Shown here in pieces: positions 35,265 through 46,645 of a stretch of 64,000 nt of DNA (positions are counted from its first letter, which is position 1; each line of letters opens with the position of its first letter). Made by a program: the position numbers and the translations under genes. The notes beneath the pieces are model-generated. The model saw nothing but the letters and a program-made list of their open reading frames with translations, was not told the DNA's origin and did no database searches. Source of the stretch: Brachypodium distachyon (Eukaryota > Streptophyta > Magnoliopsida > Poales > Poaceae); assembly GCF_000005505.3 (NCBI RefSeq), contig NC_016133.3, positions 2,852,001 to 2,916,000 on the forward strand, in the 5' to 3' direction.

Positions 35265-36099
35265 GGAAACTCGAGCTTGAGTTGTGCCCTGACTGGATAA
35301 AGCATCAATGCTTGACTAAGTCATATCTTGCTGCCATTTTGTTTTATCTCTTGTAGTCGTAGCCACCACAAAGGAAAATTGTGGCTAACAAAGTTAAATT
35401 TTACAGAACTGCCACCAGTCCACCAGCAGCTTCCTAGTTCATACTGACGTTTGAGTGTCACTATTGTATGTCTGCTATAATCTTCTGAAAAGTCAATTGC
35501 TAGCCTTAAAATTGCTTTCAGAGACACCGTTGACTCAATCCTTACCTATTTCATGCAGCATTCCTTAATTTACTTAACCTGACACCACTTCTCTTACCAG
35601 CTTCATTAATTAAATAACTCTTACATCTTCCCACTAATACTGAAAATAAATATCATTTCATGATGCATCCTTTGGTGGACAGGATAGTACATGGAAAGAT
35701 TATTCTGAGAAGGCCATATATTCTTCAAAAAGTTGCAGTCATGGTCTCCTGCAGTGTGTGCGGTTTACAAATTGTCTACTGCAGGTTTCTTGGATTGCTG
35801 AACTTTTATCTTCAGTGTTGCATTGTATAACATCTTTTTTGGGAAATTATTTGTTTCTTTTGGGAAAAAACTACATAATGTTTCAAACATATCCTGGTCA
35901 AATACTAACTCTAGTTATCAAATATATTCTTTTTTGGTTTTGCCATGTTGCCTATGGTGTTGTGGATTGCTGGGGACGTTGAGTTAAAAAGAACAAAGGG
36001 GATAGACTCATTCAACCATAGATACGGGATGGACTTTGATACGGCCTCAAAAAGCGCATCTTGAAAATGGCCATGTCCGAGCCCAGACTGTTGAAGCTC
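35265..36099. other. Upstream region of receptor 3
   Basis: This should contain the old promoter of receptor 3. It shares phrases such as CAACTGCCACC.GTCCACCAG.AGCTTCCTAGTTCA with the upstream regions of receptors 4 and 5 (40380 and 46520), so the duplication covered the promoter too. No other gene is seen. Confidence 0.5.
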
Positions 36100-36540
36100 C
36101 TCTCCATGGATTTCCCACAGCCTTTGCTTCTTCCGCTCTATCGCCATCCTTCCCAAGTCACGACGAGCTGCATTTCCACTGCTCTCATTGAAAGTGCCTC
36201 CTCCTCTCCTGACACCATACATACGCAGTACGCTGCGTCATAGGATCCACTAGCGTTTCCACCTTAGTGCGTGCCGGATGACAATGTCTCAGACACAATA
36301 CCTTGCGGAGCTGCCATGGCACCATGCCGCGGTCTCTGCAACAGCGCGGTGCGCTCAGGCTGTTCGGTGAAATACGGATGGCGACCGTGACAATAATGGA
36401 GCTCTGGACTGTGCATCCATCATGCTTAGAGCGCTTTATGCCATGTGTCTGTACTTTGTATATGCCTATGGGCAGTTCTGCATGCTGCAATGCAGGTCCA
36501 TGGTTTCTTGACAGCAGGAATCATTGAACATGGTAGGCGC
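36100..36540 (+). pseudogene. GC-rich gene fragment, copy B (PPR-like), downstream of receptor 4
   Basis: This is homologous by eye to the fragments at 30200-30610 and 61000-61400. It shares the CTCAGGCTGTTCGGTGAAAT phrase, the preceding GGTCTCTGCAACAGCGCGG and the trailing CATGGTAGGCG. Stops in all frames make it non-coding as it stands. It is a passenger of the duplicated receptor unit. Confidence 0.45.
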
Positions 36541-36829
36541 TTCTGATCGCCAATCCTCTCTGTACTGTTATGCACAGCGATCTACAGATATTCCAAACAT
36601 CATATTTGATTTGTATGCGTTCAGTTATTTGTTTGGACCAAACATCTGTAGTATCTACAGATCCAAATTTCCGGTGGTTTCTAGTAAACCCGTTAATCCA
36701 AAGCAAACAGCTGAACAGCAAATAGTATCTGCACTTGAATGGAAACCAACTTTACTCTTTTACTGAGAAAACAAAGCAATCATTTCACTTGTTTATTCTT
36801 TGTCCCATGCTTGCGAAGCTTGACCATAC

Positions 36830-37032
36830 ACAATACTTTGAGATACATCCGAAAAGAAGATGAATTTAGAAAAAAGGTTTCCTAACTAAGTATGTCAAGT
36901 TCAGAATGACTATCTGTTAGGTGCGCTGTACAAATTGAAATGTAAGGCTAGTCAGAAATACTACTTCTAAGAAGCTGTGAAAACTACATCTACTACGTGC
37001 ACCGAAAATACAAGAGTACTATGATGTGCAAT
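36830..37032 (-). repeat. Conserved 3' flank of receptor units, copy at receptor 4
   Basis: Similar to 30830-31060, 43030-43200 and 61790-61984: a run from the 'GATACATCCGAAAAGAAGATG' region through 'AAAACTACATCTACT' up to the stop codon. Probably the 3' untranslated region. Confidence 0.65.
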
Positions 37033-40000
37033 TCAGCCTGTCTTGGCCAATTTTTGTGTCTGCAAATCACCCTCTATATTGGCCAGGCAGGAGACTACTT
37101 CCATGATAGTTGGCCTCCTGAATTGATCATTGTCAACGCACTTGCAGGCGGCTTCAAGAACCTTTAGCATTTGCTCTTCGTACCCTGTTCCTTGAAGTTT
37201 TGGATCCAGGACCTCAATCTGCTTTCCCTCAGACCTCATCTGTAGAACCCATGGGACAAGTTCTTTTGATGTAGACAGGACTGGAACAGGTCGCCTTCCT
37301 GTGAGCAGCTCAAGCAGGACTACTCCGAAACTGTACATATCACCTCTCAACGTTGAAACCCATGCTTGCCCATACTCAGGAGGAATGTAACCCATAGTGC
37401 CAACCAGCTCAGTTGTGACGTGAGTTTTGTTAGGAAGGATCAATCTGGCTAGTCCAAAATCTGCAACATAAGCTTTAAATTCTTTGTCCAGCAGGATGTT
37501 ACTGGATTTGATGTCACGGTGGACAATATGAGGCTTGCAAACATCATGGATATAAGAAAGGCCCATGCTTGCTCCTTGTGCGATCTTGAGCCTTATTGGC
37601 CAGTCAAGAAATGAGGTAGCATCGTCATCCCTGTTATGAAGCCAATCATCCAGGCTGCCATTCTCCATGTAGGAATATATGAGGAACCTTGAGTTTCCCT
37701 GGATGCAGTAACCCCACAGTGGTACAAGATTTTCATGTCGTGCCATGGAGAGTGCATCAACCTCTGCACTGAACTCCCTTTCCATCAGACACATTTCACC
37801 ATGGAGCTTTTTGATTGCCAGTTTGGATCCATCAGGTAGATCTGCCTTGTAGACTAATCCATAACCTCCAGATCCAATGATGTTCTCCTTATCAAAGTTG
37901 TCCGTTGCTCTCAAAATGTCGGTGAAGTTTAGCTTGTTTTCTTCTCCCTTGCCTTGTGGCAACCACGTCACCACTAATATTTGCTCTGAACTGGAGTAGG
38001 ATGAAGTTGCCTCAACATCTCCATTATTCTCTCTTCTATTTTTTGCTGTAAAACCCTTCATCCTGACTGAGACAATGAGACACCCCAGCAACAAAAGAAT
38101 AGTGATGCCTCCAAACAACACGCTAAATGCAATTGCAAAAACAACCTTATCTCGTTTTGTGGAGGATGTAGGTATTGAGGTTGAACCACATTTGTGAGTG
38201 AGCATAGAACCACACAGCTTTGGATTCCCATCGAAACTAGAGTTCTCAAATGTATGAAATTGTCCTCCAGATGGAATTGGCCCTTCTAGGTCATTGTTTG
38301 AAATGTTGAATGCTGAAAGGAAGTGCAGACTGTTCAATGCAGCTGGGATACTACCTGTCAGATTGTTGCTGGACAAATCTAGCACCTGCAAGTTTGTTAG
38401 GTTGCAAATCGATCTTGGGATCTGTCCAGATAACTTGTTGAAGCTGAAATCAAGTACAGCAAGCACTTTCAACTGACCAATCTCCGGGGGAATCAAACCC
38501 GTGAAGTTGTTCTTGCTTAGATTCAACACTGTTGGGAAAGATGTAAGCACACGGTATTGAAGTGATGGACCATTATAAACAGGCAACTCAAAGACCCTTG
38601 GGTCCAAATTAATTGCATTCTCAGTTGATTTTAACATTGGCATCTCCATCAGGGTTAACGGGATTTCTCCTGTAAGACTGTTGTCTGACACATCCACAAA
38701 GAAGAGATTGCTTAAGGAATTGATCCATTCTGGTATTGATCCAGTGAGCTGGTTGCTATTTAAAAGTAACATCTCCAAATTTGTGACCCTTGATATCCAT
38801 AGGGGTATTTTCCCGGTAAAGTTGCAACCTTCAATGTCCAAAACCTGAAGATTCTCAAAACCACCAATAGTTTCATCCTGTGGCAGGATTTCTCCCTGGA
38901 AGTTGTGCCCAATAAGTAGGGTGGTAAGTTTCTTACTGCTCTTAAGGATCTGAAGTGCATTTGTGATGTTTGTGAAATTGTTTTTACCAAGTGACAAGAA
39001 GGACAGATACTTCAGATTGCCTATTCTCGATGAGAGCTGCCCATGTAAGCTGTTGTTAGATAGACGCAGTGCAGTCAGATTGCTGCATGAGTACATGCTT
39101 TCTGGAACTGTACCGATGAAGTTGTTTGACCAAAGATCTAAAGTTTTTAAATTGGTCAGGTTGGAGAAATTGACCTTGGTGAGTTCTCCAGTGAACTGGT
39201 TGTTCTTGAGGTCAATTGTTATGAGATTTGTGCAGTTGCTCAGAGAAGATGGCAGCTCCCCTGACATCATGTTGCGGTCCAAATGGAACTCCTCCAATTT
39301 CTTGAGCTGACCTATATAATCTGGAAGCTTGCCACTGAAGTTGTTCCCTCCAAGATCAAGGGTTACAAGATTTCTGAGGTCGATTATGTGTGTGTCATCA
39401 AGCACTCCATGTAAATGATTGTTAGGAAAAGACAGGTATTCCAATGAAGTAGCATTAAAGAGTTCATCCGGGAGTTTTCCACTGAGGTTGTTATAGCCGG
39501 CCTTGAGCACTCTCAGCATGGAGCAATCACCAAGCCCTGGGGGAATGCTGCCATTGAATTTGTTGAGACAAAGGTCAAGCACAGTGAAGAATTGCGAGCT
39601 GTTGCAGAATTCAGTTGGTATCGGTCCAGAAAAGCTGTTATTGCTGGCATTGAGTGTGATAAGATTCTCCATTGCTTTCCATGTGGTTGATGGAAACTGT
39701 CCTGCAAATAAATTGCTTGAGACATTTAGTACCTGCAGAGGCCGGGCAGGGGTTGAAGATGGCAGCTCAAGGAGTGTTCCATTGAGCTGGTTAAAGCTGA
39801 CGTCAATGACAAGGATGCTGCTGGAAGACACCAATTCCAGCGGCAGACCACCGGACAAGGAGTTGTGGGAGAGGTTAAGGTGCTGGAGCCTGGTGAGGTT
39901 CCCAAGGGACTCTGAGATGTGCCCCTCAAGTCCCTTTGAAGCCAGCAAGACATCGGTGACTGTCTTATCTTGCCTGCAGGCGATCCCTTCCCAGTCGCAG

Positions 40001-40203
40001 CAATCTGTGCCATCCTGCCAGGATGCAGCGAGGTCACCATCCTTTGAGAGCCCGGCGAGGAACTGGAGGAGGGAGCCCTTCTCCTGCTCCGTGCAGGAAC
40101 TGGTAGGAGAAGCCAAGGAGATCAGCAGAACGAGAGCTAGGCCAACGGAAGGTATGTGCAATTTCTTGCTGTATGTTTTGTTGGAAAAATGGAGTGTCTG
40201 CAT
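37033..40203 (-). CDS. LRR receptor kinase 4, PSKR/PSYR-like (1056 aa), intact
   Basis: Intronless and complete. It has a signal peptide (hydrophobic core about residues 20-33), an N-cap with CTEQEKGSLLQF and the DCCDWEG Cys pair, about 20 LRRs and an island before the last repeats. One membrane helix (FAIAFSVLFGGITILLLLGC) is followed by an RD kinase with glycine loop GSGGYG at 777-782 (Ser where most neighbours have Cys), lysine 798, HRD 895-897 and DFG 915-917. No stop or frameshift is present, so it is probably functional. It is the best template for reading the lesions of receptors 3 and 5. Its 5' flank (40640-41330) matches that of receptor 5 and the orphan copy at 56612. Confidence 0.95.
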   Translation of the reverse strand: MQTLHFSNKTYSKKLHIPSVGLALVLLISLASPTSSCTEQEKGSLLQFLAGLSKDGDLAASWQDGTDCCDWEGIACRQDKTVTDVLLASKGLEGHISESLGNLTRLQHLNLSHNSLSGGLPLELVSSSSILVIDVSFNQLNGTLLELPSSTPARPLQVLNVSSNLFAGQFPSTTWKAMENLITLNASNNSFSGPIPTEFCNSSQFFTVLDLCLNKFNGSIPPGLGDCSMLRVLKAGYNNLSGKLPDELFNATSLEYLSFPNNHLHGVLDDTHIIDLRNLVTLDLGGNNFSGKLPDYIGQLKKLEEFHLDRNMMSGELPSSLSNCTNLITIDLKNNQFTGELTKVNFSNLTNLKTLDLWSNNFIGTVPESMYSCSNLTALRLSNNSLHGQLSSRIGNLKYLSFLSLGKNNFTNITNALQILKSSKKLTTLLIGHNFQGEILPQDETIGGFENLQVLDIEGCNFTGKIPLWISRVTNLEMLLLNSNQLTGSIPEWINSLSNLFFVDVSDNSLTGEIPLTLMEMPMLKSTENAINLDPRVFELPVYNGPSLQYRVLTSFPTVLNLSKNNFTGLIPPEIGQLKVLAVLDFSFNKLSGQIPRSICNLTNLQVLDLSSNNLTGSIPAALNSLHFLSAFNISNNDLEGPIPSGGQFHTFENSSFDGNPKLCGSMLTHKCGSTSIPTSSTKRDKVVFAIAFSVLFGGITILLLLGCLIVSVRMKGFTAKNRRENNGDVEATSSYSSSEQILVVTWLPQGKGEENKLNFTDILRATDNFDKENIIGSGGYGLVYKADLPDGSKLAIKKLHGEMCLMEREFSAEVDALSMARHENLVPLWGYCIQGNSRFLIYSYMENGSLDDWLHNRDDDATSFLDWPIRLKIAQGASMGLSYIHDVCKPHIVHRDIKSSNILLDKEFKAYVADFGLARLILPNKTHVTTELVGTMGYIPPEYGQAWVSTLRGDMYSFGVVLLELLTGRRPVPVLSTSKELVPWVLQMRSEGKQIEVLDPKLQGTGYEEQMLKVLEAACKCVDNDQFRRPTIMEVVSCLANIEGDLQTQKLAKTG

Positions 40204-40639
40204 GGTTCCTTGGTGAAACTAGTATGGGAGCCAGGGCTTATGTTGTGCCCTGATTGGATAAATCATCAATGGTGGTCTAGTCATGAAAGAGCATGACGGG
40301 GAAGAAAAGAGCAGATTTGGCTCCCATTTTGTTTTGTCCCTTGTAGTCGCTGTCACCACGAAGAAAATTGGATTTAACACAACTGCCACCTGGTCACCAG
40401 AGGCTTCCTAGTTCACATTATGATAGTATGATGTTTCAGTGTTTCGCTGCACATGATATAATCTAATGTACCTACCGTACACAAAAATTGCTTTTGTAGT
40501 CGTGCTTGCTTGACTCAATTCTTACTTATTTCTTACAGCACAACACCCCTTAATTTACTTACCTGATGTCAGCTTCTCTTACCGGCTTCACTAAACAAAT
40601 CCCATATCATCCCACTAACACTGACAAAAAAATTACCAC

Positions 40640-41330
40640 TTGATGCACCCTTTTGTGAACAGGAAAAGAGATGCTTTCAGGAAAATAAAGAGTCACTGAA
40701 GATATTTGCAACGATCCGATGGGCGAAATAAGTACACGGCAATCATGGCGAAAGGCGCATCAGGTCGAGAGCGATCATCGGCTCAGCCAGTGTGTACACA
40801 AGGCCAAGTGGAGGGCAAGAAGGAGTGCAACCTTCTTCTAAGCTTAATGGACGTGGTGGGTGGGTGACCTTGTGATCTGTGTGCGCTCTTCCATCTCTCT
40901 GACCCGAGGCGTTTACTTCTCCTTAGCACGCGGGCTTTGTCTGATGGATACGTTTGCTGCCGTTTTCTGTTATCCTGGCTCCACTGGCGCACTATTGTGG
41001 ACCATGGACCGTGACCTCTTTTTGGTTATCATCTGAAACTCTGAATCTGGAAGGGGTTCTGGTAAAACTGGGTAGCGTGTGAGTTCTGGCAGTTGGCAGA
41101 ACGATTTGTTCATTTCTTGCTGGACTTCCGATGCTTGTGTGTATGTGTATTCAGAACGGAACCAGCTAGCTGGTACCACTTGAGCTGAATAATTGCTGCT
41201 AATGATCAAAAGTCAGTTTGTGTATAGTATTATTTTTGCTTTTGAATGATGCTCGAATTTGTTTTAATGCTCTTTAGTAGGTGGAGCTGCACCCTATCAT
41301 TGATCAGCGTGCGTGTGGCTGAAATAAAAA
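40640..41330. repeat. Conserved 5' flank of receptor units, copy at receptor 4
   Basis: This shares a series of phrases with 46646-47400 and 56612-57170: AAGGCGCAT, GCCCAAGTGGAG-type and CTTAATGGACGTGG phrases, TTCTGGTAAAACTGGGTAGC, and GCTGCACCCTATCATTGATC. It lies 0.4-1.1 kb upstream of the start codon. It has no open frame and probably represents distal promoter carried by duplication. Confidence 0.7.
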
Positions 41331-42004
41331 CAGCAAGTGGCTGGCGGTCCGTCTGATTCAGAATTGGTATTGCATCTTTTTGTTGTCGCGGAAAAGTTGC
41401 ATCAAAGACTTTGGATTATAAAGACTTTGCATCAAAGAATCCTGGATGCAGATACCGGGTAATAAAGCTTTCGATTCCTAAAAAAAGAATTGTAGCTCTT
41501 TTTATCCATCTATGTATCAACAGCTTAGATTCAGAATTCATACAAATTATTATTATTGTTATTAACTAGCACAAAAATTTCATATTAACATTTGGTAGTC
41601 CTTTATGCAATACAAGATTCAGAAAGTTTTGACTGTAGGTGGAATTAACTTTACTCAGCTTAGATTCAGAAGGTCCATCAAAACCTAGGCAAGGTACCCT
41701 TGATCTTGGCCCATCTTATCTTGGAATACAAACTGTGTAGCCTGTAGGTGGAGCAAAACATCATCCAAGTATATTTCCTCTAAAAAAAGTATATTCTTAA
41801 AAGAAAAAAAATCATCCCAGTAGTCCTGCTTAAGCCGGCATTTTTTTTTTGAGCGAACTTAAGCTGGTAGTTTTGTTTTAGGGGACTTAAGCCGCTAGTT
41901 TTTTTTTTAGGGGACTTAAGCCGGTAGTGTGTCAACTAGAGGGGAAGGTAGCGTGTCAACAGAGTGGACCCTTACGGGACTACTGGTGCTATTCTTCGTA
42001 ACCA
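41331..42004. other. Intergenic sequence with short tandem repeats
   Basis: No gene is seen. Around 41829-41932 a phrase like GGACTTAAGCCGGTAGTTTT is repeated three times at about 40-base spacing, with T-runs between. The rest is AT-rich. Confidence 0.4.
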
Positions 42005-42347
42005 TTAGGACATGTACAATGGGATGACGTCAGTCTTTTCTTATCGATGTCACATAAGATAAAATCTGACGTGGAAGGGAGAAAAATGAAGAAAAGGTAC
42101 AAGCCTTCTCTTAATTAAGAGATGATCTCTTCACAAGAATGATAAGACAAAGATAAGGCAAATTTCCCATTGTACTGGATTTTGCCTTTTCTTAGCATTT
42201 ATCTAGTTAATTTTATTCATCTAATCATTAATTCTAAGATATAACATCAAGAGATAGCCCATTGTGGAACATGTTTTTGTTGATTTTTCTAAATGACGTG
42301 GAACACCGAAGATAAGACAGTCTTATCAATCATTGTACATGCCCTAA
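42005..42347. mobile_element. Non-autonomous TIR element (MITE), 343 bp
   Basis: It begins TTAGGACATGTACAATG and ends CATTGTACATGCCCTAA, its inverse with one mismatch. Inner palindromic stretches (CAGTCTTTTCTTATC and GATAAGACAGTCTTATC) fit a MITE. The target duplication is not clear, so the superfamily is left open (PIF/Harbinger or Mutator-like). Confidence 0.75.
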
Positions 42348-42738
42348 GGGTGAGTTTGTGGCAGCTGCTAATCAGCGGATCACTTGTTGTCCCATAGTTT
42401 CGGTAGCCGAAGCTATGGCTCTCCGGCTGGGTTTGGAACTAGCGCATACGGCGGGATGCAATCATCTTCTCGTCAATTCAGATAGTATGGAAGTGATCGA
42501 GGCTATGAATCAAGGAGGTAGATCTGCAGGTCTTGGTGCTGCGGTTTACGATGATTGTTTTTATCTTGCTTCTGATTGTCCGAGAATCTTTTTTGTCCAC
42601 TGTCCCAGTGAGGCTAACGAGGTGGCTCATGAATTAGCGCAATCAGCTAGGTGCTCTCCTCCTCGGATTTGGCTAGAAACTCCTGAGCGTTTTGTACCTC
42701 TTCTCTTGCACGATGTAATCCTTATATCGAGTGAATAA
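42348..42738 (+). pseudogene. RNase H-like domain fragment (RVT_3 type)
   Basis: About 125 codons read as the C-terminal part of a plant RNase H-like domain: VSVAEAMALRLGLELA, then NHLLVNSDSMEVIEAMNQ and the late H..SEANEVAHELA motif. The acidic E in 'AEA', the D in 'NSDS' and the D/N near 'EANEVAHELA' follow the family pattern. The N-terminal strand with the first Asp is missing, cut at the MITE boundary. Such domains occur at the end of non-LTR retrotransposon proteins and in dispersed plant copies. It is a fragment that stops at 42736-42738. Confidence 0.72.
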
Positions 42739-42745
42739 AGAGGTA

Positions 42746-42798
42746 CTCCCTCCGTTTCTAAATACTTGTCGCTGTTTTGTATTTAAAAACGGAGTGAG
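42746..42798. mobile_element. Very short Stowaway-type MITE, 53 bp
   Basis: CTCCCTCCGTTTCTAAATAC and its inverse, ending CGGAGTGAG, are flanked by TA on both sides. The element is little more than its two terminal repeats. Confidence 0.7.
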
Positions 42799-43029
42799 TA
42801 CTTTACTTGGTAAAACAAAGTGGACCCTTTTTTTCTTTTGAGAATATCAGAATAGTCAACAGAGTGGACCTGTTGTGCTGTTTGCCAACTATAGTCACAA
42901 ACCAAACATACCCATAGTATCTGTACTTGAATTGAAACCCTTCCACACTCTTTCACTGTGAAACAAGGCAATCATCTCACTTGTTTACACTTCTTCCCAC
43001 GCTTGGGAAGCATGAGCATACATGATACT
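42799..43029. other. Intergenic sequence downstream of receptor 5
   Basis: From about 42930 the sequence follows the receptor-unit pattern (CACTCTTTCACTGTGAAA.CAAGGCAATCAT), shared with 61720. No gene is seen. A PPR-like fragment like those near receptors 3, 4 and 6 is absent here; its place is taken by the MITE and RNase H fragment. Confidence 0.45.
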
Positions 43030-43200
43030 TCAAGAAACATTGAAAAGGAAGATGGATTTAGAAAACTGCTTTCCTAAGAAATGTACGTAAAGCTCAAAAT
43101 GACAATCTGTGAGGCGCTGTAAGACTAGTAAGAAATACTAGTACTTCTAGTAAAGCTGGGAAAACTACGTCTACTCTGTCCGCCGGAAGTACAAAATTAT
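43030..43200 (-). repeat. Conserved 3' flank of receptor units, copy at receptor 5
   Basis: Close to 61790-61984 by eye, including TTTCCTAAGAAA.GTACGTAAAG and AAATGACAATCTGTGAGG. Probably the 3' untranslated region of receptor 5. Confidence 0.65.
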
Positions 43201-46200
43201 CTATGATGTACAATCCATCATATCTTGGCTGTTTTTAGTCTCCAGGTTATTGTCTATACTTGCCAGGCAGGAGACCACTTCCATGATAGTTGGCCTCCTG
43301 AATTGATTATTGTCAACACACTCGCAAGCGGCTTCGAGCACCTTCAGCATTTTCTCATCATATCCTGTTCCTCGAAGCGTTGGATCCAGGACTTCAATCT
43401 GCTTTTTCTCGGACCTCATCTGTAGAACCCATGGGATAAGTTCTTTTGACGTAGACAGAACTGGAACAGGCCGCCTTCCTGTGAGAAGCTCAAGTAGGAC
43501 TACTCCGAAACTGTACATATCACCTCTCAACGTAGCAACCCATGCTTGCCCATACTCAGGTGGAATGTAACCCATAGTACCAACCAGCTCAGTTGTGACA
43601 TGAGTTTTGTTGGGAAGGATTAATCTGGCTAGCCCAAAATCTGCAACATAAGCTTTAAATTCTTTGTCCAGTAGGATGTTACTGGATTTGATGTCACGGT
43701 GGACAATCTGAGGCTTGCAGACATCATGGATATAAGATAGGCCCAGGCTTGCCCCTCGTGCGATCTTGAGGCGAGTTGGCCAGTCAAGAAATGTGCTAGC
43801 ATCATCGTCCCTGTTATGAAGCCAATCATCCAGACTGCCATTCTCCATGTAGGAATATATGAGAAGCCTTAAGTTTCCCTGGATGCAGTAACCCCACAGT
43901 GGTACAAGATTTTCATGTTCTGCCATGGAGAGCGTGTCAACCTCTGCACTGAACTCCCTTTCCATCACGCACATTTCACCGTTGAGCTTTTTTATTGCCA
44001 GTTTGGAGCCATCAAGTAGCTCTGCCTTGTAGACTAATCCATAACCTCCACACCCAACTATGTTCTCCTTATCAAAGTTGTTTGTAGCTCTCAATATATC
44101 GCTGAATTTGAGTTTATTTTCTTCTCCTTTTCCTTGTGGCATTCGCATCACTACTACTGTTTGCTCTGAACTGGAGTAAAATGAAGTTGCTTCGACATCT
44201 CCATTATCATCCCTTCTATGTTTTTCTGTAGAACCCTTTGTCCTGATTGAGACAAGGAAACGCCCCAGCAACAAAAGAATAGTGATGCTCGCAAAGAACA
44301 CACCTAATGCAATTGCTAAAATCTTAGCTCGTTCTTTTCTGGAGGCCGGGGGTATTGAAGCTGTGCCACATTTGTGAGAGAGCATAGAGCCACACAGCTT
44401 AGGATTTCCATCAAAACTTGAATTCTGAAATGTATTAAATTGTCCTCCTGATGGAATAGGCCCTTCTAGGTCATTGTAAGAAATGTTGAATATGGAAAGG
44501 AAGTGCAGCCCATTCAATGCGGATGGGATTCCACCTGTGAGATTGTTGTTCGACAAATCTAACACCTGAAGGTCCGTGAGGTTGCATATTGATTGTGGGA
44601 TCTGTCCTGTCAAGTTGTCGAAGCTGAAATTGAGTGAAATAAGGGCTTTTAACTGTCCAATTTCCAGGGGCATCTCACCAGTAAATTTATTTTTGCTTAG
44701 ATCCAGCACTTTAGGGAAAGCCATCAGTATGCGGTATTGTTGTGATGAGTCATAAATTGGTAACTCAAAGAATCTGGGGTCCAATTGGGCTGCAGTATTC
44801 TCTGATGTTAGCATCGGCATCTGCGTTAAAGCTGTCGGAATTTCCCCTGTCATGCTGTTATTTGATATCTTCAGATGGAAGAGGAATCTTAGGCTGCTGA
44901 TCCAATCAGGTGTCGGCCCAGTAAGTTGATTGTCAGATAGAATTAACATTTGCAAATTTGTTATCTTTGATAACCAATGAGGTATTTTTCCCAACAATGA
45001 GCACCGATTTATGGCAAGAACCTGAAGAATCTCAAAACCATCAAGTGTGTCATCCTCTGGCATAAGCTCTCCCTTGAAATTTCCTCCAATAAGAAGGGTG
45101 GTAAGCTTCCTGCAGCTCTTAAGGATCTGAAGTGCATTTGTGATGTTTCTCAAAGAATTTTCAGCTAGTGACAGGAAGCTGAGGTACTTCAGATCACCTA
45201 TCCGTGGTGAAAGCTGCCCGTGTAATTTGTTACCAGATAGCCGCAATGCAATTTGAGTGCTGCAAGAGTATATACTTTCTGGAATTGTGCCAGTGAAGTT
45301 GTTGTACAGAAGGTCTAATGTTTTTAGATTGGGCAAGTTGGAGAAATTGACCTTGGTAAGTTCTCCACTGAAATTGTTGCTCTTGAGGTCAATTGTTATG
45401 AGATTTGTGCAGTTGCTCAGAGCTGATGGTAATTCCCCTGACATGTTGTTGTGGTCCAAGTGAAGCTCCTCCAATCTCTTGAGCTCGCCTACAGAATCTG
45501 GGATAATTCCATGGAATCTATTCCCTCCAAGATCAAGGGTAGACAGATTTCTTAGGTTGATGATGTGTGGACCATCAAGCACTCCATGTAAAGCATTGTT
45601 AGGAAAAGAGAGGCACTCCAATGAAGTAGCATTGAAGATTTCCTCTGGGAGTGTCCCACTTAAGTTGTTGTGGCCAGCCTTGAGTACTTTCAGCATGGAA
45701 CAATTACCAATCCCTGGGGGGATGCTGCCACTGAAGTGGTTGAAACAGAGCTCAAGCACAGCAAAAGATGGCGAGCTGTTGCAGATATGAGTTGGTATCT
45801 TCCCAGTGAAGCTGTTATTGCTGGCATTGAGTGCCACAAGATTGTTCATCACCTTCCATGTAGTCGATGGAAACTGCCCTGTAAATAAGTTGCTTGAGAT
45901 GTTCAATACCTGCAGAGGCCGCTCAGGGGTTGAAGATGAAAACTCATGCAGGTTTCCGTCCAGGCGATTAAAGCTGACATCAATGACAAGAATGCTGCCG
46001 GAAAATACCAGTTCCAGCGGCAGACCTCCAGACAGCAAATTGCGGGAGAGGTTAAGGTACTGCAGCCCGCTAAGGATCCCCAGGGACTGTAGATGTGCCC
46101 CTCAAGGCCCTTTAAAGCCAGCGAGACATTGGTGACCGTCCTATCTTGCCTGCAGGCGATCCCTTCCCACTCGCAGCAATCTGTGCCATTTCTCCATGAG

Positions 46201-46343
46201 ACGGCAAGGCCACTGTCTTGTGAGAGCCCAGCGAGGAACTGAAGAAGGGAGCCCTTCTCCTGCTCTGTGCACGAACTGGTGGGAGAGGCCAAGGAGATCA
46301 GCAGAACGAGAACAAGGCCAATGGAGAAATGGATTGTCTGCAT
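43201..46343 (-). pseudogene. LRR receptor kinase 5, open except for one frameshift near the 5' end
   Basis: The start at 46343 gives a signal peptide (FSIGLVLVLLISLASPTSSC) and the N-cap through LEGHI. Comparison with receptor 4 then shows a single missing base at about 46088-46092, which shifts the frame. From 46038 down to 43201 the other frame is open for 945 codons. It holds all LRRs, the island, a membrane helix (LAIALGVFFASITILLLLGR) and a full kinase with GCGGYG, the AIKK lysine, HRD and DFG. The lesion is thus one base in an otherwise well-kept gene. It may be a recent pseudogene, an allele or an assembly error. An internal start at 46038 would lack the signal peptide and is unlikely to give a surface receptor. 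Confidence 0.88.
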
Positions 46344-46645
46344 AATTTTCTGGTGAAACTAGCATGGGAACCAGAGCTTTAATTTGAGCCCTGGCTGGAT
46401 AAAGCATCAATGGTCGTCTAGTCATGAAAGAAAGAAGAGGATCTTGCTCCCATTTTGTTTTGTCCCTTGTCGTTGTCACCACAAAGAAAATTGGGGTCAA
46501 GAAAATTGGATTTTTTACAACTTCCACCAGCAGCTTCCTAGTTCACACTATGACAGTATGACGTTTTCAGTGTTTCACTATCGTCTGCCTCGTATAATCT
46601 AATCTACTGACAAGTCAATTGCCCAATCTTCCTGAATACTGACCC
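46344..46645. other. Proximal upstream region of receptor 5
   Basis: This shares phrases with the upstream region of receptor 4 (GCCCTG.CTGGATAAA.CATCAATGG, then CAGCTTCCTAGTTCACA), so the leader and near promoter were duplicated with the gene. No sure TATA box. Confidence 0.5.
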
